Assembly (NCBI GenBank): GCA_037721555.1
Contig: JBBJOI010000013.1
Span: 1-64,000, forward strand
Length of the DNA: 64,000 bases
Direction: 5' to 3'
From: Gaiellasilicea sp037721555
GTDB lineage: Bacteria > Actinomycetota > Thermoleophilia > Gaiellales > Gaiellaceae
Both the position numbers and the translations under genes were made by a program. The number at the start of each line of letters is the position of its first letter. Position 1 is the stretch's first letter. Of this stretch, positions 33,952 to 41,807 are shown in pieces. Below the pieces are notes generated by a model. The model searched no databases and was not told where the DNA came from. It saw nothing but the letters and a program-made list of their open reading frames with translations.

Positions 33952-35195
33952 CCACCGCCCGGATCGAAGTAGGGGAGCTCGTCGTCGGCGGCGTGCGCGC
34001 GACGGAGCTCGCCGAGCGGTTCGACACACCGCTCGTCGTGTACTGCGAGCAGACGTTGCGCCAGCGGGCGCAGCTCTTTCGGCGAGCGGCGGGCGACGCT
34101 CTCGTCGTCTACGGAACGAAGGCGTTCGCGAGCGTCGCGCTGCTGCGTTTGCTGGCAGCAGAGGGGCTCGGAGCGGACGTGTCCACGCTCGGCGAGCTCG
34201 GGTTCGCTCGTGCGGCCGGCCTGCCGGGCGAGTCACTCGTCGTGCATGGGAACAACAAGTCGGACGAGGAGTTACGGGCGGCGGCGGAGCTCGGTGCGCT
34301 CGTCGTGCTCGACGCGCCCGACGAGCCCGAGCGCGCGGCTGCCGTGGGCGTGCGGCGCGTGCTCGTCCGTGTGACCCCCGGCGTCGACGCGGCGACCCAT
34401 GCAGCCATCCGCACCGGCCACCTCGGCTCGAAGTTCGGCCTCGACGCGACGATGGCGTTGGAGGCAGTCCGCGCCGCGCTCGCAGTCGGCCTCGACGTAG
34501 AAGGTCTCCACGTCCACGTCGGTTCTCAACTGGTCGATGTCGCGGCGCACCTGCTGGCGGTCGAGCGACTCGCCGATCTGGCCGTCGCGTGCCGGGACGA
34601 GCTCGGCTGGACGCCGCGCGTGGTCGATGTCGGCGGTGGCTTCGGCGTCCGTCACGTGCCCGACGAACCGGAGCTGCCCGTTGAGGCGCTCGTCCGCGAC
34701 GTCCTCGGGGCGGTCGGACGAGAGTGGGCGGCGCGCGACCTCCCCACTCCCCGGCTGATCGTCGAGCCCGGCCGGGCACTCGTGGGGCCTGCAGCGTTCA
34801 CCCTCTATCGCGTCGGCACGGTCAAAGAGGCAGGCATTCGGAGCTGGGTCGCGATCGACGGCGGCATGTCGGACAACCCGCGCCCGCAGCTCTACGGGGC
34901 ACGCTACTCGGCCCTACTGGCGAACCGCGCGGACGAAGCGGCCGTGGACGACTTCGCAATCGCCGGCAAGCACTGCGAGTCCGGCGATGTCCTGATCGAG
35001 CGAGCACGACTGCCCCAGCCGAGGCGGGGTGACATCTTGGCCGTACCCGCGACGGGCGCGTACACGCTCGCGATGAGCTCGAATTACAACAGCGTGCCGC
35101 GGCCGGCGGCCGTCTTCGTCCGTGACGGCAACGCGCGGTTGATCTTGCGACGCGAGACCGTGGCCGACCTACTCGCGCGCGAGTCTGAACGCTGA
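33933..35195 (+). CDS. lysA: Diaminopimelate decarboxylase
   Basis: 420 residues. PLP enzyme making L-lysine from meso-diaminopimelate. Fold type III: YGTKAFAS carries the Schiff-base lysine, HVHVGSQL and VGGGFGVRH bind the cofactor phosphate, then VEPGRALVG, ESGD and the late tyrosine motif GAYTLAMSSNYN. ATG at 33933 starts MLALFPSTARIEVGELVVGG; no ribosome-binding site is evident. Its 5' end overlaps the leuS leader on the other strand, and its stop is convergent with hisIE. Confidence 0.93.
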   Translation: MLALFPSTARIEVGELVVGGVRATELAERFDTPLVVYCEQTLRQRAQLFRRAAGDALVVYGTKAFASVALLRLLAAEGLGADVSTLGELGFARAAGLPGESLVVHGNNKSDEELRAAAELGALVVLDAPDEPERAAAVGVRRVLVRVTPGVDAATHAAIRTGHLGSKFGLDATMALEAVRAALAVGLDVEGLHVHVGSQLVDVAAHLLAVERLADLAVACRDELGWTPRVVDVGGGFGVRHVPDEPELPVEALVRDVLGAVGREWAARDLPTPRLIVEPGRALVGPAAFTLYRVGTVKEAGIRSWVAIDGGMSDNPRPQLYGARYSALLANRADEAAVDDFAIAGKHCESGDVLIERARLPQPRRGDILAVPATGAYTLAMSSNYNSVPRPAAVFVRDGNARLILRRETVADLLARESER

Positions 35196-35216
35196 AACTC
35201 GCGCAGGACGGTCTCG

Positions 35217-35777
35217 CTACGGGCGCTCGTCGGCGCTGGCGCGTCGGCGCAGCTCGTCTTCGACCTGCGCCGGATCGAGCCCGCGGGCGGCGAGTAGCGC
35301 GTACAGGTGAAACCAGAGGTCGGCGGCCTCCTCGACGAGGCGCTCGTCCGACTCCGAGGCGCCGGCCAGCGCGACCTCGACGCCCTCCTCCCCCACCTTG
35401 CGCGCCGCCCGGCTCGGGTCGTCGAGCAGCGAGACGACGTACGACCCTTCGGGACGCTCCTGCTCGCGCTCCTTGATCCGCCGCCAGAGCCACGGCGCGA
35501 AGCAAGAGCTCGTGCCCGTGTGGCAGGTCGGACCTGCCGGGCGCACGCGCAGCAGGATCGCATCGCCGTCGCAGTCCTCGCGCAGCTCCTCGACGGCGAG
35601 CGTGTTGCCGGACGTCTCGCCCTTGTGCCAGAGGCGCGCGCGCGACCGGCTCCAGAACCACGCCTCCCCGCTTTCGCGCGTGCAGCGGAGCGCCTCGTCG
35701 TCCATCCAGGCGAGCATCAGCACGCGTCCTGTCGCCGCGTCCTGCACGATCGCGGGAGTCAGATCCGGACGTTCCAC
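35217..35777 (-). CDS. hisIE: Bifunctional PR-AMP cyclohydrolase / PR-ATP pyrophosphatase
   Basis: 186 residues from GTG 35777, overlapping hisF by 19 nt. HisI part (residues 1-about 105): VLMLAWMDDEAL, SRSRARLWHKGETSGNT and the zinc cysteines in DCDGDAILLRV and CHTG. HisE part (about 106-186): SYVVSLLDDPSRAARKVGEEGVE and EAADLWFHLYALL. Catalyses steps two and three of histidine synthesis. Last gene of the yerC-hisG-hisD-hisCB-hisH-hisF-hisIE operon. Confidence 0.95.
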   Translation of the reverse strand: MERPDLTPAIVQDAATGRVLMLAWMDDEALRCTRESGEAWFWSRSRARLWHKGETSGNTLAVEELREDCDGDAILLRVRPAGPTCHTGTSSCFAPWLWRRIKEREQERPEGSYVVSLLDDPSRAARKVGEEGVEVALAGASESDERLVEEAADLWFHLYALLAARGLDPAQVEDELRRRASADERP

Positions 35778-36499
35778 CCTGCCGCCCTCAGCTCGACCTT
35801 CAGCTCCCCGAGGCGCTCGGGGCGCTCGTGCACGATCGACGCCACGAGCGCGGCTTCCGCTCCGGCCTCGAACGCCTCGGCGAGGTGTCGCGCCTCGCCT
35901 GCACCACCGGAGGCGATCACCGGCACCTCGACGGCCGCCGCGATCCGGCTCGTCAGCTCGAGGTCGTAACCACTTCGCGTGCCGTCGGCGTCGATCGAGG
36001 TGACGAGCAGCTCGCCGGCACCCAGCTCGGCGGCGCGGCAGGCCCACACGGTTGAGTCGATTCCGCGCGAGCGGCGGCCGCCGTGGGTCACGAGCTCGCC
36101 TCCCCGGCTGTCGACCGCGCACACGACGGCCTGCGCGCCGAACTCGGCCGCGAGCTCGCCGAGCAGCGACGGCTCCTCGACCGCCGCCCGGTTGACCGCG
36201 ACCTTGTCGGCTCCGGCGCGGAGCAGTGACCTCGCGTCTTCGAGACCGGCGATGCCGCCGCCCACCGTCAGCGGAACGGTCAGGGACTCGGCCGCGCGCT
36301 CCACGAGCTCGAGTGTCGGGCCGCGGCCCTCGACCGTCGCGACGATGTCGAGGAAGACGATCTCGTCGGCGCCGAGCTCCGAGTAGCGCTGCGCGAGCTC
36401 GACCGGGTCGCCGACGTCACGCAAGGACTCGAACCGCACGCCCTTGACGACGCGGCCACCGGCGACGTCGAGACATGGAATCAGGCGTTTCTTGACCAC
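35759..36499 (-). CDS. hisF: Imidazole glycerol phosphate synthase, cyclase subunit
   Basis: 246 residues. TIM barrel with catalytic Asp in IPCLDVAGGRVVKG and the second Asp in CAVDSRGGE; phosphate-binding VGGGIAG and ASGGAGEARH. With HisH makes imidazole glycerol phosphate and AICAR. It overlaps hisH by 19 nt and hisIE by 19 nt. Confidence 0.97.
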   Translation of the reverse strand: MVKKRLIPCLDVAGGRVVKGVRFESLRDVGDPVELAQRYSELGADEIVFLDIVATVEGRGPTLELVERAAESLTVPLTVGGGIAGLEDARSLLRAGADKVAVNRAAVEEPSLLGELAAEFGAQAVVCAVDSRGGELVTHGGRRSRGIDSTVWACRAAELGAGELLVTSIDADGTRSGYDLELTSRIAAAVEVPVIASGGAGEARHLAEAFEAGAEAALVASIVHERPERLGELKVELRAAGWNVRI

Positions 36500-37083
36500 C
36501 GCAGCACGTTCTCGAGCACACGGGCGCCGGCGGAGCCGCTCCGTTCGGGGTGGAACTGCACGCCTGCTAGCGCATGCTGCTCGACGGCAGCGACGATCCT
36601 GCCGTCGTGCTCGACCTCGGCGACGGCGAGGCCGTTCGTCGGCTCCGCTGCGTAGCTATGGGCGAAGTAGACGTCTGCTTCGTCGAGCCCCTCGAGGAGA
36701 ACCGACTCGCGCCGGAGCTCCAGCGAGTTCCACCCCATGTGCGGCACGCGACGGGCGCGCAGCCGGCGAACCGGGCCGCGTAGCAGGCCTAGGCCGCGGC
36801 CGCCCTCCTCGCTCTCGTCGAACAGGAGCTGCATGCCGACACAGATGCCGAGCGTCGGGCGCTCCCTGGCGGCGCGCTCGCGGAGCGCTGCGGCCACCTG
36901 CTGAAGGCCGCGGGCGGCGCTCTCGACGTGACCGACTCCGGCGATCACGGCAAGCGGCGCCTCGAGCACCTCGGCCGGATCCGTCGAGACGACGGTGGTC
37001 GCACCCGCCCGAGCGAAGGCGGCCGACACGCTGCGCAGGTTTCCCGCCCCGTAGTCGCACAGCACCACGTCTGGGCGATTCAC
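36481..37083 (-). CDS. hisH: Imidazole glycerol phosphate synthase, glutamine amidotransferase subunit
   Basis: 200 residues. Class I glutaminase: nucleophile Cys in GICVGMQLLFD, with His and Glu in VQFHPERSG; the oxyanion strand is IAGVGHVESAARG. VVLCDYGAGNLRSV is the family start. Supplies ammonia to HisF through the barrel. 52 nt after hisCB. Confidence 0.95.
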   Translation of the reverse strand: MNRPDVVLCDYGAGNLRSVSAAFARAGATTVVSTDPAEVLEAPLAVIAGVGHVESAARGLQQVAAALRERAARERPTLGICVGMQLLFDESEEGGRGLGLLRGPVRRLRARRVPHMGWNSLELRRESVLLEGLDEADVYFAHSYAAEPTNGLAVAEVEHDGRIVAAVEQHALAGVQFHPERSGSAGARVLENVLRWSRNA

Positions 37084-37135
37084 GCGCGCCCCTCGCCGAG
37101 GAACGCGCGGGCGTAGGGCTTTGACGCAGGACGCT

Positions 37136-38704
37136 TCACGAGAGGCCTTTCGTCGAGCGGACGCCTGCGGTTCCCGCTGCGCACGCTTGGCGCAGCGCTT
37201 GCCCGAGCGCCTTGAAGGCCGCTTCCGCGACGTGGTGATCGTCGGCGCCCGAGGACTCGACGTGCAGGGTGAAGCCGCCCTGCATCGCTAGACGTTCGAG
37301 CGCGTGTGGGAGCAGGGTGAGAGCGAGCCCACCGACCCGATCGCCGCCGAAACGCAGATCGACCTCGGCGTGCGGCCGCCGGACGAGGTCGACGTCCGCC
37401 ATCGCGCGCGCCTCGTCCATCGGGACCGTCGCAGACCCGTAGCGTGCGAGCCCCTCTCGCGTGCCGAGAGCCTGCGAGAGGGCATCGCCGAACGCCGACA
37501 GGACGTCCTCGACAGTGTGATGCTCGTCGACTTCCAGGTCGCCTCCGGCGAGGAGCTCGAGATCGACGTCGGCGTGGAACGCGCACAGCGTCAGGAGGTG
37601 GTCGAGGAACCCGATTCCGGTCTGCACGCGCACCCGGCCACGGCCGTCGAGGTCGAGAGACACGCGGACGGCAGTCTCGGACGTGGTGCGAGAGACGAAG
37701 CCCGACCGAGGCGTCGCGGGCGCGGAAGTAGCGCCGATCGCCGCGAGCAGCACGTCGTTCTCGTGCGGGCGGCGGAGGGTGATCCGGATGCCGTCCGAAA
37801 AAATGCGTACGACGAGTCCGAGCTCCTCCAGCCCCGCGCCCAGAGGCTTATCCGTCCGAACGTAGACGAAGTTCGTCGCCGTCTCCGGGCAGTCGTAGCC
37901 GGCCGAGACGAGCGCCGCCCGCACACGCACGCGCTCCGCGACCGTCTCCTCGACGTCGAGCCGAGGCTCTCTGAGCGCGGCCGCGGCTATCCTCGCGGAG
38001 GGACCGGTGACGTTTGCCGGCGCGCGCCGTCTCTCCAGCTCGCCCGCGACCTCGAGAGACGCAACCGCGTAGCCGATCCTGAGCGACGCGAGCCCGAACG
38101 CCTTCGACAGCGTCCGGAGCACGATCAGGTTCGGCTGGTCGGCCACCAGCGGGACGCAGGTCCGGCCGCAGTATTCGAAGTACGCCTCGTCGACCACGAC
38201 CGCCGCGTCCGGGTGAGCGCGCCCTAGTTCGGCGATGTCGGCCGGATCGAGCAGCTCGCCGGTCGGGTTGTTCGGGTTGCAGATCCAGATGAGCGCTGCC
38301 CCCTCCGGCTCGGTCGTCACCTCTGCTCCCTCGAGCTGGGTCACGAGGCCGTAGAGCGCGTAGGTCGGCGGCGAGAGGCAGGCTGCACGGCCGGGCCCGA
38401 GGTAGGTCCGCGCGCAGAGCGCGATCAGATCGTCGGCACCCGCGCCGACGACGACCTGCTCGGCCTTCACGCCGCAGTAGGAGGCGGCCGCCTCCCGCAG
38501 TTCGCGATAGGTTCCGTCCGGGTACTCGTTGAGCCGCGCCAGGCTCTCCGCGAGCGGTACCTGCGGCACGCCGGGCACCGGCGGCGTGTTCTGGTCGTAG
38601 CGGAGCACCTGCTCGGGGCGGAGGCCGTGCCGCTCCGCCACCTCGCGGGAGCTCGGCGACCACGCGTAGGGCGCGAAGCCCTCGGGGAGGGCGCGGGGGT
38701 TCAT
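37136..38704 (-). CDS. hisCB: HisC-HisB fusion: histidinol-phosphate aminotransferase plus imidazoleglycerol-phosphate dehydratase
   Basis: 522 residues in one frame. Residues 1-about 328 are a class I/II aminotransferase of the HisC type (NEYPDGTYRELREA, ICNPNNPTGE, Asp and Tyr in VVVDEAYFEYCG, and Lys201 in TLSKAFGLASLRIGYA). After a short linker, residues about 336-522 are HisB dehydratase (RTTSETAVRVSLDLDG, TGIGFLDHLL, EVDEHHTVEDV, DDHHVAEAAFKALG), with both manganese-binding His-rich motifs. The domains do non-consecutive but near steps (6 and 7). The HisB phosphatase domain seen in E. coli is absent. Overlaps hisD by 4 nt. Confidence 0.95.
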   Translation of the reverse strand: MNPRALPEGFAPYAWSPSSREVAERHGLRPEQVLRYDQNTPPVPGVPQVPLAESLARLNEYPDGTYRELREAAASYCGVKAEQVVVGAGADDLIALCARTYLGPGRAACLSPPTYALYGLVTQLEGAEVTTEPEGAALIWICNPNNPTGELLDPADIAELGRAHPDAAVVVDEAYFEYCGRTCVPLVADQPNLIVLRTLSKAFGLASLRIGYAVASLEVAGELERRRAPANVTGPSARIAAAALREPRLDVEETVAERVRVRAALVSAGYDCPETATNFVYVRTDKPLGAGLEELGLVVRIFSDGIRITLRRPHENDVLLAAIGATSAPATPRSGFVSRTTSETAVRVSLDLDGRGRVRVQTGIGFLDHLLTLCAFHADVDLELLAGGDLEVDEHHTVEDVLSAFGDALSQALGTREGLARYGSATVPMDEARAMADVDLVRRPHAEVDLRFGGDRVGGLALTLLPHALERLAMQGGFTLHVESSGADDHHVAEAAFKALGQALRQACAAGTAGVRSTKGLS

Positions 38705-39843
38705 CGCGCCTCCACCGCAGCCGCATGCAGTGGAAGGCCCTCGGCACGTGCCAGCGGCCCGACGATGCGCCGCGCGCGGCGGAGCCCCTCCTGGGTCGCA
38801 CGGACGATCTGCACCGGCTTGAGGAAGCTCTCGAGCCCGAGCCCGCCGGCCCCGCGTGCGAGGCCTCCGGTCGGGAGGACGTGCGTGGCTCCCGCGGCGT
38901 AGTCCCCGACGACCGCGGACGTGCGCACGAAGACCGTGCCGGCGTTGCGCACCCGCTGCGCGACCGTCTCCGCATCGGACAACCAGAGCTCGAGATGCTC
39001 CGGCGCGTACGCCTCCGAGCGGGCGAGAGCCTCGTCGAGCGTGGATATGTCCTCGACGGTTACGTTGTCATATTTGGCAACAAGCGTCCCGACGGCCTCG
39101 GACAGCGAGTGGTCGAGACTGAGCAGGATCGCCTCGCTGTCGGGACCGTGCTCGGCCTGCGCCAGCAGATCTGCAGCACACTGCGCGGCGTCGGCGACCG
39201 AATCGGCGACGATCATCACCTCGCTCGGTCCGGCGGGTAGATCAATCGCGACGCGGCTCGACACGAGGAGCTTCGCGGCGGTCACCCAGCGATTGCCGGG
39301 ACCGACGATCTTGTCGACCGGCGCGATCGTCTCAGTGCCGAAGGCGAGCGCGGCGACCGCCTGGGCGCCGCCGACCGCGTAGACCTCCGTCAGCCCAAGC
39401 TCGCGCGCGGTGGCGAGCGTCGCCTCGGCAGGCCGCGGCGTGACCACGGCGATCCGCTCCACCCCGGCCGCCAGCGCGGGCACGGCCGCCATGACGAGCG
39501 ATGACGGATACGCGGCCCGTCCGCCAGGGACGTAGATGCCGACCGAGGAGAGCGGCAGCCAGCGGCGCTCTGCGAGGATGCCCGGCACCGCCTCGACCTT
39601 CGTGTCCGGGGGGCGTTGCGAGGCGCAGAAGGCCGCCACGGCGGCGATCATCTCCCGCACGGCCACGAGCACATCGTCCTCGAGGCGTGCGACCGCGAGC
39701 GCCTCGGCCGGGACGCGCAACTCGGGCCGCTCGCCGTCGAGCCGCTCCGTCCAGTCGAGGAGAGCGGCGTCGCCGCTGGCGCGTATGTCCGCAAGGATCG
39801 CCGCCACCTCCGGCAGCACGTCGTCCAGCCCCTGCGCTCTCAT
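38701..39843 (-). CDS. hisD: Histidinol dehydrogenase
   Basis: 380 residues, about 50 fewer than E. coli HisD because the N-terminus is short. VGIYVPGGRAAYPSSLVM, DKIVGPGNRWVTAAK, IDLPAGPSEVMIVAD and AEHGPDSEAIL are conserved. Zinc and catalytic residues appear present: the Asp in VGDYAAGATHVLPT and the C-terminal His in EGLPLHAAAV. Oxidises histidinol to histidine in two NAD steps. Overlaps hisG and hisCB by 4 nt each. Confidence 0.95.
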   Translation of the reverse strand: MRAQGLDDVLPEVAAILADIRASGDAALLDWTERLDGERPELRVPAEALAVARLEDDVLVAVREMIAAVAAFCASQRPPDTKVEAVPGILAERRWLPLSSVGIYVPGGRAAYPSSLVMAAVPALAAGVERIAVVTPRPAEATLATARELGLTEVYAVGGAQAVAALAFGTETIAPVDKIVGPGNRWVTAAKLLVSSRVAIDLPAGPSEVMIVADSVADAAQCAADLLAQAEHGPDSEAILLSLDHSLSEAVGTLVAKYDNVTVEDISTLDEALARSEAYAPEHLELWLSDAETVAQRVRNAGTVFVRTSAVVGDYAAGATHVLPTGGLARGAGGLGLESFLKPVQIVRATQEGLRRARRIVGPLARAEGLPLHAAAVEAR

Positions 39844-40742
39844 GGGACGAGCCGCTCGACCGGAAGCACGAGGATGGACGAGGCGCCGGCGGCCTTGAGC
39901 GACGGCAGCAGGTTCCAGACGTCATCGGCGTCGACTGCGGCGTGAACGGCGATCTCGCCTTCGTCGGCCAGATTCAGCACCGAGGGTGCGCCCATGCTCG
40001 GCAGCACGTTCCTGATCGCTGTCAGCGCCGAGACCGGAGCGTTCATCATCAGGTAGCGCCGACGCCGTGCGGCGACGACGGCCGAGAGCATCAGCTCGAG
40101 CCTGCCGATCGCATCGGACTGCTCCGCCAAGGCTGCGTCGCTCCCGATCAGGACGGCCTGGGAAACGAGTAGTGTCCCGATCAGGCGGAGCCCGTTGGCA
40201 CTGGCCGTCGATCCGGTCGAGACCAGGTCGACGATCGCGTCCGAGAGACCGAGCCGCGGCGCGGCCTCGACGGAGCCTGAGACAGGGACGAGCTCCACCT
40301 TCACGCCGAGACGCTCCAGGTAGGACTTCGTCGAAACCGGGTACGCGGTCGCGACGCGCAGCCCGTCGAGGTCGGCGATCTCCGCCTGCGTTGCGTCCTC
40401 GGGCACCGCCGCTTGCAAGCTGCAGCGCGCGAAGCCGAGCTCGGCGAGGATCTGCACCTCGGCCGCCGCCTCCACGACGAGGTTCGCGCCCGTGATGCCC
40501 AGGTGGACGACCCCGTCCCCGACGTACTCCGGAATGTCGTGTGCGCGGACGAGCAGCAGGTCGACAGGAGCATTCGCGCACGGTACGACGAGCGCCCGCT
40601 CCGTCGCCTCGAAGGCGAGGCCCGCGTCCGCGCACAGCTTCAGGGCAGGCTCGGCCATCCGTCCCTTCGACGGCACGGCGAGCGTCAATCGGCCATCGGC
40701 GCCGGCGCGGTCAGAGCCGTTCGTGACTGGAAGCCGATTCAC
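39840..40742 (-). CDS. hisG: ATP phosphoribosyltransferase, long form
   Basis: 300 residues from GTG 40742, which overlaps the TrpR-like gene's stop by 4 nt (GTGA). Substrate-binding LAVPSKGRMAEPALKL, GITGANLVVE and the PRPP loop DAIVDLVSTGSTASANGL are clear. The extra C-terminal about 80 residues (RLELMLSAVVAARRRRYLMMN to ILVLPVERLV) are the ACT-like regulatory domain, so feedback inhibition by histidine is expected and no HisZ is needed. First committed step of the pathway. Confidence 0.95.
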   Translation of the reverse strand: MNRLPVTNGSDRAGADGRLTLAVPSKGRMAEPALKLCADAGLAFEATERALVVPCANAPVDLLLVRAHDIPEYVGDGVVHLGITGANLVVEAAAEVQILAELGFARCSLQAAVPEDATQAEIADLDGLRVATAYPVSTKSYLERLGVKVELVPVSGSVEAAPRLGLSDAIVDLVSTGSTASANGLRLIGTLLVSQAVLIGSDAALAEQSDAIGRLELMLSAVVAARRRRYLMMNAPVSALTAIRNVLPSMGAPSVLNLADEGEIAVHAAVDADDVWNLLPSLKAAGASSILVLPVERLVP

Positions 40743-41062
40743 GAACTCCGCCGCCGCTTGGCACGGTCGAGCGCGATCCGGTAGCCCCCCGTCCCGTGCC
40801 GCAGCCATTGTGCGACCCGCGTCACGGTCGCCGTGCTGGTTGGCACGCGCTGCGCGATCTCGAGGTACGGAACGCTCTGCTCGAGCAGCTGGACTGTCTG
40901 CCAGCGGTGTGCGAGGGCCTCCAGCTCAGGCAGCGTGCAGAGGTCGCGGAGGAAGCGCCGCGCCTCGTCGCGCGTGCGGAGGCCGATCACGCAATCCGCC
41001 AGGGCGTCCAGGCCGGCAATCGGCTCGACCTCCCGACGCTGGATGCTCTCGCTAAGGTCCAT
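40739..41062 (-). CDS. TrpR-like (YerC/YecD family) regulator
   Basis: 107 residues. LRDLCTLPELEALAHRWQTVQLLEQSVPYLEIAQRVPTSTATVTRVAQWL is the TrpR/YerC helix-turn-helix core. YerC/YecD proteins are small TrpR-superfamily members, usually without a known ligand. It leads the his operon and its start codon lies 6 nt from a -10 box inside a symmetric operator shared with hisA, so it probably regulates histidine genes and itself (inference). The C-terminus overlaps hisG by 4 nt. Confidence 0.88.
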   Translation of the reverse strand: MDLSESIQRREVEPIAGLDALADCVIGLRTRDEARRFLRDLCTLPELEALAHRWQTVQLLEQSVPYLEIAQRVPTSTATVTRVAQWLRHGTGGYRIALDRAKRRRSS

Positions 41063-41069
41063 GCCTCTA

Positions 41070-41093
41070 TGTTAGCATGCTAATGTGCTAACA
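41070..41093. promoter_or_regulatory. Divergent yerC/hisA promoter-operator with three half-sites
   Basis: The 24 bp read TGTTAGCA TGCTAATG TGCTAACA: an inverted repeat of TGTTAGCA/TGCTAACA with 8-nt spacing, and a third half-site in the middle forming the 12-bp palindrome TTAGCATGCTAA with the left arm. On the plus strand TAGCAT (41073-41078) is 6 nt before the hisA GTG; on the minus strand TAACAT (41074-41069) is 6 nt before the yerC ATG. Both look like -10 boxes of leaderless transcripts. No good -35 is seen on either side. Confidence 0.65.
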
Positions 41094-41807
41094 CAGAAGT
41101 TCACCATCTTTCCCGCCATCGACGTGCTCGCGGGCCGAGTCGTGCGGCTCGCAGAGGGTGACCCGGAGCGGGTCACCGTCGAAGGCGGGGATCCTGTCGA
41201 CGCGGCCGCAAGATTCGCCGACGGCGGAGCCTCCTGGCTCCATCTCGTCGACCTCGACGGCGCGCTGTCGGCCGAGCCGTCGCTCGAGCTCGTGCAGCGC
41301 GTCGTCGACGCGGCCGCAATCCCGGTTCAGGTCGGCGGAGGCTACCGCACGCTACCCAGGATCGAGGCCGCCCTCGAGGCCGGCGCGACGCGGGTAATGG
41401 TGGGGACGGCCGCGCTCGACCAGGCGTTCCTGCGAGAGGCTGTCGCGCTCTTCGAGGAGCGTCTCGTCGTCGCGGTCGACGCGCGCGACGGCCGGGTCGC
41501 CGTCGATGGCTGGACGCGCGCGGCCGACCTCGGGCCTGCCGAGCTCGCAAGGCGTTGTCGCGACGAGGGCGTCGGGCGGCTGCTCGTCACGAGCACGCAG
41601 CGCGACGGCTCGCTCGCCGGCCCCGACCTTCCGCTCCTCCGAGAGGTGCGCGACGCGTCCAGTCTCCCGCTGCTTGCCGCCGGGGGAATCGCCTCGCTCG
41701 ATGATCTCGAGTCGATCCGGGAGCTCGGCTGCGAGGGCGCCGTCGTCGGCAGCGCACTCTGGCGAGACCGTTTCACGCTCGCCCAGGCGGTTAGCCTGCA
41801 GACATGA
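41085..41807 (+). CDS. hisA: Phosphoribosyl-formimino-AICAR ribonucleotide isomerase
   Basis: 240 residues from GTG 41085, inside the operator and probably leaderless. HisA barrel: FPAIDVLAGRVVRLAEGD (catalytic Asp), VGGGYRT, VAVDARDGRVAVDGW with the second Asp region, and LAAGGIASLDDL with VVGSALW. The context and the VDGW motif support HisA, but a dual HisA/TrpF role cannot be excluded. The stop overlaps the start of the selenoprotein candidate (ATGA). Confidence 0.95.
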   Translation: MLTQKFTIFPAIDVLAGRVVRLAEGDPERVTVEGGDPVDAAARFADGGASWLHLVDLDGALSAEPSLELVQRVVDAAAIPVQVGGGYRTLPRIEAALEAGATRVMVGTAALDQAFLREAVALFEERLVVAVDARDGRVAVDGWTRAADLGPAELARRCRDEGVGRLLVTSTQRDGSLAGPDLPLLREVRDASSLPLLAAGGIASLDDLESIRELGCEGAVVGSALWRDRFTLAQAVSLQT

